The position numbers and the translations under genes were made by a program. Positions 35,504-43,658 of a DNA stretch of 64,000 nt are shown piece after piece. A model generated the notes under the pieces. It had not been told where the DNA came from. It saw only the letters and a program-made list of their open reading frames with translations, and made no database searches. Source of the DNA: Algoriphagus chordae (GTDB lineage: Bacteria; Bacteroidota; Bacteroidia; Cytophagales; Cyclobacteriaceae); the NCBI RefSeq assembly GCF_003254055.1, contig NZ_QKZT01000008.1, forward strand, positions 62,001 through 126,000, given 5' to 3'. Each line of letters starts with the position of its first letter. Position 1 is the first letter of the stretch.

Positions 35504-36832
35504 ATGGAAACAAACACAAACCTCTCCCTACTTGAAAAATTTCAAGATTGGATTTCAAGTTCCACTAGTTTGAAACTTTTAATCATCGGATTTATAGCTT
35601 TAATTCTATTGATTCCTCAATCGCTCACCACCGACTTGATCAATGAAAGGCAAGCTCGATTGGAAGAGACAGAAAATGAAGTCACCGGCAAATGGTCAAG
35701 GGCGCAAACTGTTATCGGCCCTTATCTATCCCTTCCCTATCACTATTACAGAGAAGTTCAGAGCAATGGAGAAAACAAAGTCATCAAAGAGCTAAAAACC
35801 GCCTATTTCTTACCTGATGTTTTGGATATTAATGGAGAGCTTCAAGCAGAATCCCTCCATCGGGGAATTTTCGATGTAGTTGTTTATCGTGGAGACATTC
35901 AGCTCAAAGCGGATTTTGGTGCCATAGCGTTGGAGAAATTATATATTACTGCCGAACAGGTACTTTGGGATCAAGCATCATTTCTAATTTCAGTAAGCGA
36001 TCTGCGAGGAATTGGAGAAAATCCTGAGCTAAAATTCAATAACATCCCCTTAATTTCTGAGCCTTTTACTGATGCTCAAACTGGCATGAAAGGACTCCAA
36101 TTCCCAGCAACACTAGATTCCTTATCGAGAGAGTTTAGCTTTTCTGGAAACTTGAAACTCAAAGGAAGCAAGGATTTTCATGTGGTCCCTTTAGGCAAAA
36201 CAACCTCACTCAAGCTAAGTGGAAACTGGCCTAACCCAAGCTTTCAAGGAGAATTCCTGCCTGAGGAAAGAATTCTAACTAAAGATGGATTCGAAAGCAC
36301 TTGGAAAATCCTGCATTTCAACAGAGCCTTTGGTCAGGAATTCACGAATACCCTCCCCAACTTTCAAGAAAGTGCTTTTGGATTAAGTCTCAAAATGCCT
36401 GTAGATCAATACCAACAAAGCATCCGAACGTCGAAATATGCAATTCTAATAATCATCCTGAGCTTTTTGGCTTTGTTCCTAATGGAGACGTTTACCAAAA
36501 CTAGGATTCACCCACTACAATACACCTTGGTTGGTTTCGCCTTAGTATTGTATTACACACTTTTGATCGCACTTTCCGAGCAATTTGGCTTTAGCATAGC
36601 CTACCTAATCGCAAGCTTGGCCACTGTTGGACTGCTGGCACTTTACTCTAAAAGCCTTTTCTCCCAACTCAAAACCACCGGGATTTTCACCGGAATTCTC
36701 TCGATATTTTACATTTTCATATTTGTCATCATCAAGCAGCAAGACTATGCTTTACTGATCGGAAGTATCGGACTATTTGTGGCGCTTGCTGTGACTATGT
36801 TTATTTCGAGGAAAATCGACTGGTACAAATAA
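35504..36832 (+). CDS. creD: Inner-membrane protein CreD
   Basis: Envelope protein of 442 residues. One N-terminal membrane helix (SLKLLIIGFIALILLIPQSL, about 22-42) is followed by the family signature 'LINERQARLEETENEVTGKWSRAQTVIGPYLSLPY', a large periplasmic domain (about 60-305), and about five to six C-terminal helices (310-440). CreD is known from Escherichia coli, where it is induced by the CreBC system and affects colicin resistance and envelope integrity; the exact activity is not known. Here there is no CreBC pair; control is more likely through the operator just upstream and the regulator at 35159. The DoxX gene follows after 32 bases. Confidence 0.93.
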   Translation: METNTNLSLLEKFQDWISSSTSLKLLIIGFIALILLIPQSLTTDLINERQARLEETENEVTGKWSRAQTVIGPYLSLPYHYYREVQSNGENKVIKELKTAYFLPDVLDINGELQAESLHRGIFDVVVYRGDIQLKADFGAIALEKLYITAEQVLWDQASFLISVSDLRGIGENPELKFNNIPLISEPFTDAQTGMKGLQFPATLDSLSREFSFSGNLKLKGSKDFHVVPLGKTTSLKLSGNWPNPSFQGEFLPEERILTKDGFESTWKILHFNRAFGQEFTNTLPNFQESAFGLSLKMPVDQYQQSIRTSKYAILIIILSFLALFLMETFTKTRIHPLQYTLVGFALVLYYTLLIALSEQFGFSIAYLIASLATVGLLALYSKSLFSQLKTTGIFTGILSIFYIFIFVIIKQQDYALLIGSIGLFVALAVTMFISRKIDWYK

Positions 36833-36864
36833 TTGATAATGAAGGTTATAAAACTCGAAATCAA

Positions 36865-37590
36865 ATGACATTATCAGGTCTATCAGAAAGATTGGAAGAG
36901 TATTATTTCAGCATCAAGCAAAACAAATGGCATTGGATATTCCAGATTATTTGCAGAATCCTACTTGCCTATGCATTTATAATTGCTGGAATGGTGAAGA
37001 TTCTAGGGGAGCGATTCGCGAGTGGTTTATCTGTTATTCATCCAATGGGAGCTTACTTGGAGGCCTTACATCACACTGGATATTACTACACATTCATCGG
37101 TTATGCCCAATTGACAGCTGGTATTTTATTACTAATACCTGGAACCGTTTTAATGGGAGCTTTATTATACCTGCCCATTATTTTAAATATTTGGATTTTA
37201 TCATTTGCTGTTCGCTTTGTTGGCTCCTATGTCACCTCACCTTTGATGGTTTTAGCCAACCTCTACCTCCTAGCCTGGCACTATGACAAACTGAGATACA
37301 TCCTGCCTTTTAATAGCTATTCAAAAGAAGTAAGTGCATTAAAACCAGCTAGATACAACAACAAATTTCCGACTTGGTTTTTTATAGTCGTTATTTCTAC
37401 CATGGTTTTCACTGTGTTATTTTCTCACTTTGGGCACGAAGTAATGCCTCAAAATTCTTTAAAATCATGTAAAGCACAATTTGTTAACACTAAAAACCAA
37501 GAAGCCGGATTTGAATTTTGTGAATGTGTACATACTATTGGAGATCCGCTGGATGATTGCTTGGCACGATTTGATCAAATAAAAAACTAA
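36865..37590 (+). CDS. DoxX-family membrane protein with a Cys-rich C-terminus
   Basis: Protein of 241 residues with an amphipathic N-terminal segment and about four DoxX-like helices (near 28-50, 70-92, 95-118, 122-142; AYAFIIAGMVKILGERF and QLTAGILLLIPGT are typical). A fifth helix follows near 172-190, then a C-terminal tail with four cysteines (Cys at KSCKAQF, EFCECV and DDCLARF) that is unusual for DoxX proteins and could bind metal or form disulfides. It lies 32 bases after creD with no promoter seen and is closed by a strong terminator, so it ends the creD operon. Confidence 0.82.
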   Translation: MTLSGLSERLEEYYFSIKQNKWHWIFQIICRILLAYAFIIAGMVKILGERFASGLSVIHPMGAYLEALHHTGYYYTFIGYAQLTAGILLLIPGTVLMGALLYLPIILNIWILSFAVRFVGSYVTSPLMVLANLYLLAWHYDKLRYILPFNSYSKEVSALKPARYNNKFPTWFFIVVISTMVFTVLFSHFGHEVMPQNSLKSCKAQFVNTKNQEAGFEFCECVHTIGDPLDDCLARFDQIKN

Positions 37591-37603
37591 GAATTTTTAT
37601 AGA

Positions 37604-37639
37604 CAGTGATCATTCGCTCCGAATGATCACTGCTTTTTA
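37604..37639 (+). terminator. Terminator of the creD-DoxX operon
   Basis: A perfect 13-base stem CAGTGATCATTCG / CGAATGATCACTG with a CTC loop, followed by CTTTTTAT, 13 bases after the DoxX stop. Confidence 0.93.
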
Positions 37640-37696
37640 TAGCAATAAATAAAATGGTTGTAATTTGCCTCAAGCCACCAAAACCAATTCTAGTCT

Positions 37697-38950
37697 ATGG
37701 ACATTTTTAGCATCATCACCATTCTGATCGTCCTATCATCAATCTTTGCGTTTATCAACACCAAGTTTTTAAAGCTTCCTTTCACCATTGGTTTGATGAT
37801 AATCGCGATTGCATTTACCCTGGGAATTACTATCCTGGGCAAGTTCAACCCCTATTTTCTAAAGGAAGCTGATCTACTCATCAATTCAATCGACTTTGAA
37901 ACAGCACTGCTGGATGTGATGTTGAGCTTTCTGCTTTTTGCTGGAGCGCTACACACCAAACTCGATTCGCTCAATAGATTGAAAGCGCCGATAGCTGTTT
38001 TTGCCACTATCGGGGTGGTGCTATCTACATTTTTTGTAGGTACCATTATGTACTATGCCTTTATACTTTTTGGTCACGAGATAGACTACATCTATTGTCT
38101 CCTCTTTGGCGCATTGATCTCCCCCACTGACCCAATCGCGGTATTGGGGATTTTGAAAAATGCCAATGCTCCCAAGAAACTTGAGGTCAAAATCGTAGGT
38201 GAATCCCTATTCAATGACGGAGTCGGTGTGGTGGTTTTCCTAGTGATTTTCAAGATAGCCCAGCAGGGAATTGGTGCTGTGGATGCAGGCGAAGTTGGCT
38301 TGTTGTTTATCGAGGAAGTGGTAGGTGGAATACTGCTCGGATTGGTGACAGGTTGGATAACTTTTAGAATAATGAAAGCAATCGACCATTATGAAACAGA
38401 GGTGATCATCACACTTGCCTTGGTGATGGGACTTTCTATGTTGGCTCATAAACTGCATGTATCCGGGCCACTGGCAGTGGTAGTAGCGGGGATTTTCATA
38501 GGAAATAAATCTCCGAAAATTGCCTGGTCTGAGACCACACACAATTACGTGGACAAATTCTGGGAACTGATCGACGTATTGCTAAATGCTGTTCTCTTTG
38601 TATTGATCGGGTTAGAACTCCTCATCATTTCTACCAGTGGGGAATACTTGAAATTTGGATTGATCGCAATTCCTGTCGCACTTATTGCCAGATATTTATC
38701 CCTTGCTGGGCCAGTAGCTATTTTTGACAAAAAGCTTGATTTCATCCCCAAAACAAATCTAATGATGACTTGGGGAGGAATCCGAGGTGGAATTTCCATT
38801 GCTTTAGCACTCTCGCTGGAGCCTCAAATGGAACGGGAATTATTCCTCACCGTCACCTATGTGGTGGTTGTTTTCTCCATTATTGTCCAAGGCTTGACAA
38901 TTGGACCCTTGGTGAAAAAGGTACTCAAAAGAACTAAATCAGTGACTTGA
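37697..38950 (+). CDS. Cation/proton antiporter (CPA1 family)
   Basis: Inner-membrane Na+ or K+/H+ exchanger of 417 residues with about 12 membrane helices from residue 3 to 405. Signature blocks are ALISPTDPIAVLGIL (about 140-154), VGESLFNDGVGVVVF (about 165-180, with the ion-binding Asn-Asp pair), and TWGGIRGGISIALALSL (about 355-372, with the conserved Arg). The protein lacks a long C-terminal regulatory tail. It stands alone between the creD terminator and a gap of 174 bases, and would serve pH and sodium homeostasis in a salty habitat. Confidence 0.93.
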   Translation: MDIFSIITILIVLSSIFAFINTKFLKLPFTIGLMIIAIAFTLGITILGKFNPYFLKEADLLINSIDFETALLDVMLSFLLFAGALHTKLDSLNRLKAPIAVFATIGVVLSTFFVGTIMYYAFILFGHEIDYIYCLLFGALISPTDPIAVLGILKNANAPKKLEVKIVGESLFNDGVGVVVFLVIFKIAQQGIGAVDAGEVGLLFIEEVVGGILLGLVTGWITFRIMKAIDHYETEVIITLALVMGLSMLAHKLHVSGPLAVVVAGIFIGNKSPKIAWSETTHNYVDKFWELIDVLLNAVLFVLIGLELLIISTSGEYLKFGLIAIPVALIARYLSLAGPVAIFDKKLDFIPKTNLMMTWGGIRGGISIALALSLEPQMERELFLTVTYVVVVFSIIVQGLTIGPLVKKVLKRTKSVT

Positions 38951-39124
38951 TTCTCTGCCTTCAGCGTCAATTCTAATTCTCCACCCCAAAGCAGGAAGTA
39001 GAAGAGTCGCCTGTACTAGCCAATTTCAAAAAATCCGCCCCATCCATCCTTTTGACCATTCCTCCCTTACTTTGTTTATTTCCATCTGATTTGGGTAACT
39101 TGAACGCGTCAAAAATGAAAACCT

Positions 39125-40036
39125 ATGAAACAAAAATTCAATTTAATCTTTGCCTCGCTTTTAGCCCTTACCCTAGGCTTTACAGCATGTAGTTCTGAGA
39201 AAAGCGTAGAAGTTGCATCCGAAACACCTGAAGTTGTAGAAACTGAGTCGGGGAGTTTTGGTGGTTTAGCTCTTTACACAGTCCGAGATTCTATGGCAAG
39301 CAATCCTAAAGCAACCCTTCAGGCTGTTGCTGATGCTGGCTATGCCTATGTCGAAGCTGCTAATTATGCAGAAGGTAAATTCTACGGTATGGCACCAACT
39401 GAATTCAAAGCCTTCGTAGAATCTCTAGGCATGACTGTCAAAAGTGCACATATGGGCATGGTAAATATGGAAAATGCAGATCAATTGATTGCTGACGTAA
39501 AGGCTGCAGGAATTGAGTATTTTGTCATCCCAGTACCTCCTATGGGCATGTTCACCTTCGGACCTGAAGGTATGGGAATGAAAGGTACGCCAGATGAATT
39601 GGTCACTATAATCAACACCTTGGGTGAAAAATGTACCAAGGCTGGACTTAAACTTCTTTATCATAACCATGACTTTGAATTTAAAGCAATGGAAGATGGA
39701 ACCATCATTGAAGATCTTTTGCTAGAAAAGTGTAATCCTGAATTTGTAAACTTTCAGATGGATTTATTCTGGGTAACAAAAGCTGAGGTAGATCCTTTGA
39801 CTTACTTCGAAAAGTACCCAGGAAGATTCATTGCTTGGCATGTAAAGGACATGAATGCTGAAGGAAACTTCGCTCCTGTTGGAACTGGATCAATTGATTT
39901 CAAAAGAATCCTAGCCGAAAAAGACAAGTCAGGAATGGAATTCTATTTGGTAGAGCAGGACAATACTTTTGATCTTGATCCTATGGAAGCCATCAAAATC
40001 AGCCATAAGGGATTGAAAGAAATCGGTTTTAAATAA
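39125..40036 (+). CDS. Lipoprotein sugar-phosphate isomerase/epimerase-like TIM barrel
   Basis: Exported lipoprotein of 303 residues; lipobox ending at Cys22 (FTACSS), then an acidic linker. The rest is an AP-endonuclease-2/xylose-isomerase-like TIM barrel: LALYTVRDSM, GYAYVEAANYAEGKFYG, VKSAHMGMV, LLYHNHDFEF, NFQMDLFWVTKAEVDP, IAWHVKDMN and FYLVEQDNT, which supply the metal-binding Glu, His, Asp and Glu. Exported members of this family in Bacteroidota are thought to act on sugars or inositols; the substrate is not fixed. Its own terminator follows. Confidence 0.9.
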   Translation: MKQKFNLIFASLLALTLGFTACSSEKSVEVASETPEVVETESGSFGGLALYTVRDSMASNPKATLQAVADAGYAYVEAANYAEGKFYGMAPTEFKAFVESLGMTVKSAHMGMVNMENADQLIADVKAAGIEYFVIPVPPMGMFTFGPEGMGMKGTPDELVTIINTLGEKCTKAGLKLLYHNHDFEFKAMEDGTIIEDLLLEKCNPEFVNFQMDLFWVTKAEVDPLTYFEKYPGRFIAWHVKDMNAEGNFAPVGTGSIDFKRILAEKDKSGMEFYLVEQDNTFDLDPMEAIKISHKGLKEIGFK

Positions 40037-40080
40037 CCTATTGCTATCATAGTCAAGCCAATAGAAATAAACCTAATTAC

Positions 40081-40111
40081 AAAAAGCCATTCGAAACCGA
40101 ATGGTTTTTTT
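40081..40111 (+). terminator. Terminator after the isomerase gene
   Basis: Stem CCATTCG / CGAATGG with an AAAC loop, preceded by five A and followed by seven T, about 45 bases after the stop. Confidence 0.88.
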
Positions 40112-40168
40112 GCATTTTAGCAATCAAAACTAACCTTATCTCCTTAAAATTACTAGTTTAAACACTCA

Positions 40169-40285
40169 ATGAGCAACACTACTATTTATATCATAGTCGG
40201 AATAGTAATCCTACACTTTGTAATCGGCATTGGCTATTTGATTTATAAGATTTCTGGAGGAAAGTCCTCCAAGAAAAAAGATTAG
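40169..40285 (+). CDS. 38-residue single-pass membrane protein
   Basis: An ORF too short for usual gene calling. ATG at 40169, TAG at 40283-40285. The product has a short polar N-terminus (MSNTT), one hydrophobic helix of about 21 residues (IYIIVGIVILHFVIGIGYLI), and a Lys/Ser-rich cytosolic tail (KISGGKSSKKKD), the layout of real bacterial membrane microproteins with positive-inside orientation. It lies between two terminators, so it would be its own transcription unit. Codon usage looks like its neighbours. No function can be given. Confidence 0.6.
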   Translation: MSNTTIYIIVGIVILHFVIGIGYLIYKISGGKSSKKKD

Positions 40286-40332
40286 AAAAATCAACGATCA
40301 AATTTCAAACTCCCTGATTCAATCCATATCAC

Positions 40333-40365
40333 AAAAAAAACCACTCCTTAGTAAGAAGTGGTTTT
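40333..40365. terminator. Bidirectional terminator between the microprotein and the secreted orphan
   Basis: AAAACCACT / AGTGGTTTT arms around CCTTAGTAAGA. The minus strand reads into eight T, so it chiefly serves the minus-strand gene ending at 40383; the plus strand has four T and could end the short microprotein transcript. Confidence 0.8.
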
Positions 40366-40382
40366 CCCGTTTAGCCCATTAA

Positions 40383-41885
40383 TTAACCTACCAATAGTGT
40401 CAGATTTCGGTGAGTATTGTTTTTACCTATCCAACTATATCCATTCGTAGTTCGTGCTGTAGCTACTAGTACAAAGCTATACGCACAAGATTGAGGTGGT
40501 CTCCAATTTCCAGATGCTGGAATAAGTTTATTGGTAAATCCAGCCCAATTTCCCTTGGCAGCTGTGTAGCCTTCCGTATAGATAGAAGTAGAAAGTCCAG
40601 CACCATAGGTAGCATAGAAACTCACGCTTCTCAGATTCCCTTCAGGGTCATTTGCCGTAATTTGGAAATTCAGTCCATCAGGAGCAGCTCCTATCGTTTC
40701 AATTGCACAAGCCGAAACTTCACTACGTCCATGTTTTACGCTTTCTATAACCGTGCTAGGCACATGATTATCTATGTACAATCTCAGCACCTGAGCGTCC
40801 AACTCAGTATAGCTCGTCCCTATGTAAAAGGTGACTTTGACGCTGTACAATCCTGGCAAAAGACCAGTTGTAGGAAACTGGATTAAGAGGTCATCTATCG
40901 AGTAATCCGTACCAGGGTTTGCCATTTGATAATAACCATAGGTATTGGGAGAAAAAGATTCTAAGGCATAGGTTGATCCTGTCCAGCGGTAGTTTGACCA
41001 GTTGCTAATCAATTTGCTAAAGGAGCCTCCACCTGGGCCAGCAATTTCAACTTTATACTTCCTATTGCCCGCAGACCACAATTGTTGGAGTTTTGTTCTA
41101 TTACCTATCAAATTCAAAGTACCGCCAAATGCAGCATTCTCCACAACGTGATAGTATCCTGGGTCAGTAGTCGCTCGACCAGATGCAGAGATTTTTGTGG
41201 TAGGAATCAAACCTACACTACCTACCAAAGGCCCCAAATCCTTAGACGGAATTGTTGGCTTTCTACTTAAAACCAACTGACGAAGCTTGGTGAAGTCTCT
41301 GTAAAAATTGCTAGGGAAATCAGTAGTAAATCCAGGATTACGTGATTTCACACGGAAACCAAAATAAGTATACGGTGTGCTCAGTGGCCATGAAAGCGAC
41401 ACATTTATCTCGCTGAGTTCAATTCTGAACTTCCACATCCTATGAGCTACATCAGAATTTGGACTGGGACCAAACTCCTGCACCACCCCTGAATGAGAAG
41501 TGTCTGAAAGCAATCCAGTCCATTGACCTGGTCCAAGGTATTTTTGCCTTCCAAGCTTATTTGGCTGGCCTGGATAAGCCGCATAATTCACATCCACATT
41601 GGAGGTGATAGCTCTGTCTCGATTGTTATCAAAAGAGAGCCAGTAGTAATCATTTGTACCACTATCATTCCCAATATCAGAAACCACATCGAGAGTTAGG
41701 TAGAGGAAATTAGCGTCGTTCTTTGCCATCACATAGCCTCTGCTGAATTTGAGACTACCGGCACCATCCCAATCTCCAGCCATCATAGGCTTATTGATAT
41801 CGACGGGGTTTACTGCCCATGCACTTCTGAGAGGCAAGGCGAAAAGAATAGGAGTTGTAATAGATAAATTTCTAAGCTTAGCCAT
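40383..41885 (-). CDS. Secreted protein of unknown function, N-terminal CBM9/DOMON-like domain
   Basis: Protein of 500 residues with a signal peptide (cleavage near SAWAVNP, about 25). The N-terminal part (about 30-180) has GDWDGAGSLKFSRGYVMAKNDANFLYLTLDVVSD and YWLSFDNNRDRAI, resembling CBM9/DOMON-like sandwiches that bind sugars or haem. The middle and C-terminal parts (about 250-500) look like beta-sandwich repeats with Gly, Ser and Tyr in plenty and one FQITANDPEGNLRSVSFYA Ig-like strand pair. No catalytic motif, no lipobox and no C-terminal type IX sorting domain were seen. It is an orphan between terminators; likely extracellular or periplasmic binding protein. Confidence 0.75.
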   Translation of the reverse strand: MAKLRNLSITTPILFALPLRSAWAVNPVDINKPMMAGDWDGAGSLKFSRGYVMAKNDANFLYLTLDVVSDIGNDSGTNDYYWLSFDNNRDRAITSNVDVNYAAYPGQPNKLGRQKYLGPGQWTGLLSDTSHSGVVQEFGPSPNSDVAHRMWKFRIELSEINVSLSWPLSTPYTYFGFRVKSRNPGFTTDFPSNFYRDFTKLRQLVLSRKPTIPSKDLGPLVGSVGLIPTTKISASGRATTDPGYYHVVENAAFGGTLNLIGNRTKLQQLWSAGNRKYKVEIAGPGGGSFSKLISNWSNYRWTGSTYALESFSPNTYGYYQMANPGTDYSIDDLLIQFPTTGLLPGLYSVKVTFYIGTSYTELDAQVLRLYIDNHVPSTVIESVKHGRSEVSACAIETIGAAPDGLNFQITANDPEGNLRSVSFYATYGAGLSTSIYTEGYTAAKGNWAGFTNKLIPASGNWRPPQSCAYSFVLVATARTTNGYSWIGKNNTHRNLTLLVG

Positions 41886-42098
41886 TGTTTTTGTATTTAT
41901 GAAAATTTGAAAAGGAATTTTAGTCTCCTAAAAAATGAGACCTACATGAAAATCATAATCCCGATTCATTAGTGAACAAGACACAAAACAATCGAGAACC
42001 AATGAACATCAAATGAAGACAAAAACAGCTCAAACACTTGATATTCAACACTTAATAAATTTAAGCATTAAGACGAACAATGACCGTGAAAAGGGCAT

Positions 42099-42131
42099 AA
42101 AAAAACCCTGACTTGTACTAAGTCAGGGTTT
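42099..42131 (-). terminator. Terminator of the fumarylacetoacetase gene
   Basis: An 11-base perfect stem AAACCCTGACT / AGTCAGGGTTT with a 7-base loop; on the minus strand a run of T follows, about 20 bases after the stop of the gene. Confidence 0.9.
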
Positions 42132-42152
42132 AATATTAGTATTTATTGCAAA

Positions 42153-43421
42153 TTACTTAGCAGGGAGGACTTTAGCTTTCACTTCACCAAAACCAACTCG
42201 CCGTCCATCTTTCTCTGCAAATCCTTTCATAATAACCGTATCTCCATCCTCAATAAACTTTCGTTCTGTTCCAGATTCGAGCTTGACAGCATCTTTTCCA
42301 TTCCAGGACAATTCAAGCATTGATCCGAAGGAATCTCTCTCTTGACCAGAGATAGTTCCTGAAGCCATCATATCCCCTACATTGATATTACAGCCATTCA
42401 CCGTATGATGAGCCAACTGTTGGGCTACATTCCAATACATGTTCTTGAAATTGGAGGTGCTCACCTTACTACCCTTTTCTCCATCGGGCTGAATGTATGC
42501 TTCCAATTGAATATCAAAACTATGTGACTTGGCACATTTCAAATAATCCAAAACTTCAGGTTCCTGCACCGGACTTTCTACTTTGAATTGCTCCAAAGCT
42601 TCCAGAGTCACTACCCATGGAGAGATGGATGAAGCAAAGCTTTTCCCTAAAAACGGACCTAAAGGCACATATTCCCAAGCCTGAATGTCACGAGCAGACC
42701 AATCATTGAACAACACAAAACCGAAAATATACTCTTCAGCATCAGCGGTAGAAATAGAATCTCCAAGCTTGGTAGGCTTGCCCGTGATAAAGGCTAATTC
42801 CAACTCGAAATCCAGTTTTTTGCTAGGTCCAAATACAGGTGCTCCAGTTTCTGGATCTTTTGTTTGGCCTTTTGGTCGCGTAATCGGCACTCCCGAAGGA
42901 ATGATAGATGAGGCTCTTCCATGATAACCTACCGGAAGATGCTTCCAGTTTGGTAATAAGGCATTTTCTGGATCACGGAACATTTTTCCTACGTTGGTCG
43001 CATGCTCCATGCTGCTATAAAAATCAGTGTAATCACCGATCTTCACAGGCATCAGCATGGTGGCTTCCTTACGATTCACCATTACTTTTCCTCGAGAAGA
43101 ATTATCTCTCAGTTTCTCATTATCTGCCAATAGCAGTTCCTGAACACGTTCTCTGATCTTCTTGGTAATGACTTTCCCTAAAGCTATAAGCTCATTGAGA
43201 GATTCACTTAAGAATACCCCTTCAGGCAAAAACATATCCGAAAAGAACCCTTCCTGATCTAGAATACTCAAGTCCACTATCTTGTCGCCTATGGCAATTC
43301 CTATACGCGGACTAAGTCGTTTATTCTGAAAAACTCCGAATGGAAGATTGTAGATCGTGAAATCAGAATTTTTTGATACTTCTACCCAGGTAATCAGGGT
43401 GTTGGTCGGGCTATCGCTCAT
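42153..43421 (-). CDS. fahA: Fumarylacetoacetase
   Basis: Splits fumarylacetoacetate to fumarate and acetoacetate, the last step of tyrosine and homogentisate breakdown, in the cytosol. The 422 residues show the N-terminal SH3-like domain (FGVFQNKRLSPRIGIAIGDKIVDL) and the catalytic domain with GYHGRASSIIPSG, FELELAFITGKPTK, FNDWSARDIQAWEYVPLGPFLGKSF and GDMMASGTISG, which hold the metal-binding acidic residues and the active-site His. No other gene of the tyrosine pathway is close by. It has its own terminator; upstream lies a divergent hydrolase gene. Confidence 0.96.
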   Translation of the reverse strand: MSDSPTNTLITWVEVSKNSDFTIYNLPFGVFQNKRLSPRIGIAIGDKIVDLSILDQEGFFSDMFLPEGVFLSESLNELIALGKVITKKIRERVQELLLADNEKLRDNSSRGKVMVNRKEATMLMPVKIGDYTDFYSSMEHATNVGKMFRDPENALLPNWKHLPVGYHGRASSIIPSGVPITRPKGQTKDPETGAPVFGPSKKLDFELELAFITGKPTKLGDSISTADAEEYIFGFVLFNDWSARDIQAWEYVPLGPFLGKSFASSISPWVVTLEALEQFKVESPVQEPEVLDYLKCAKSHSFDIQLEAYIQPDGEKGSKVSTSNFKNMYWNVAQQLAHHTVNGCNINVGDMMASGTISGQERDSFGSMLELSWNGKDAVKLESGTERKFIEDGDTVIMKGFAEKDGRRVGFGEVKAKVLPAK

Positions 43422-43658
43422 TGAGTAAAAAACAGTGTGACCACAAATTTAGCTTTTATGTATGAAATCAAAAGGGTAAATGCCCAAGGCTCTGACAATC
43501 ATTTTTTAATAGTGCGCATAAGTATTTGGCTCCTTGCACTTTGAGGCGGTACAGCTAAATTTCAATTAATTCTCAAAGCCAAAATCAACCAATCATCAAT
43601 TTCTCACTCTTCTTTTCTTTCACTTTGCTAACTTGGATTGAAACTGAATTCCTATCAA

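Noticed and set aside
43638..43658. TTG start for the CocE-type hydrolase
   Set aside because: The ATG at 43659 gives a standard signal peptide; the extension adds polar residues before it.
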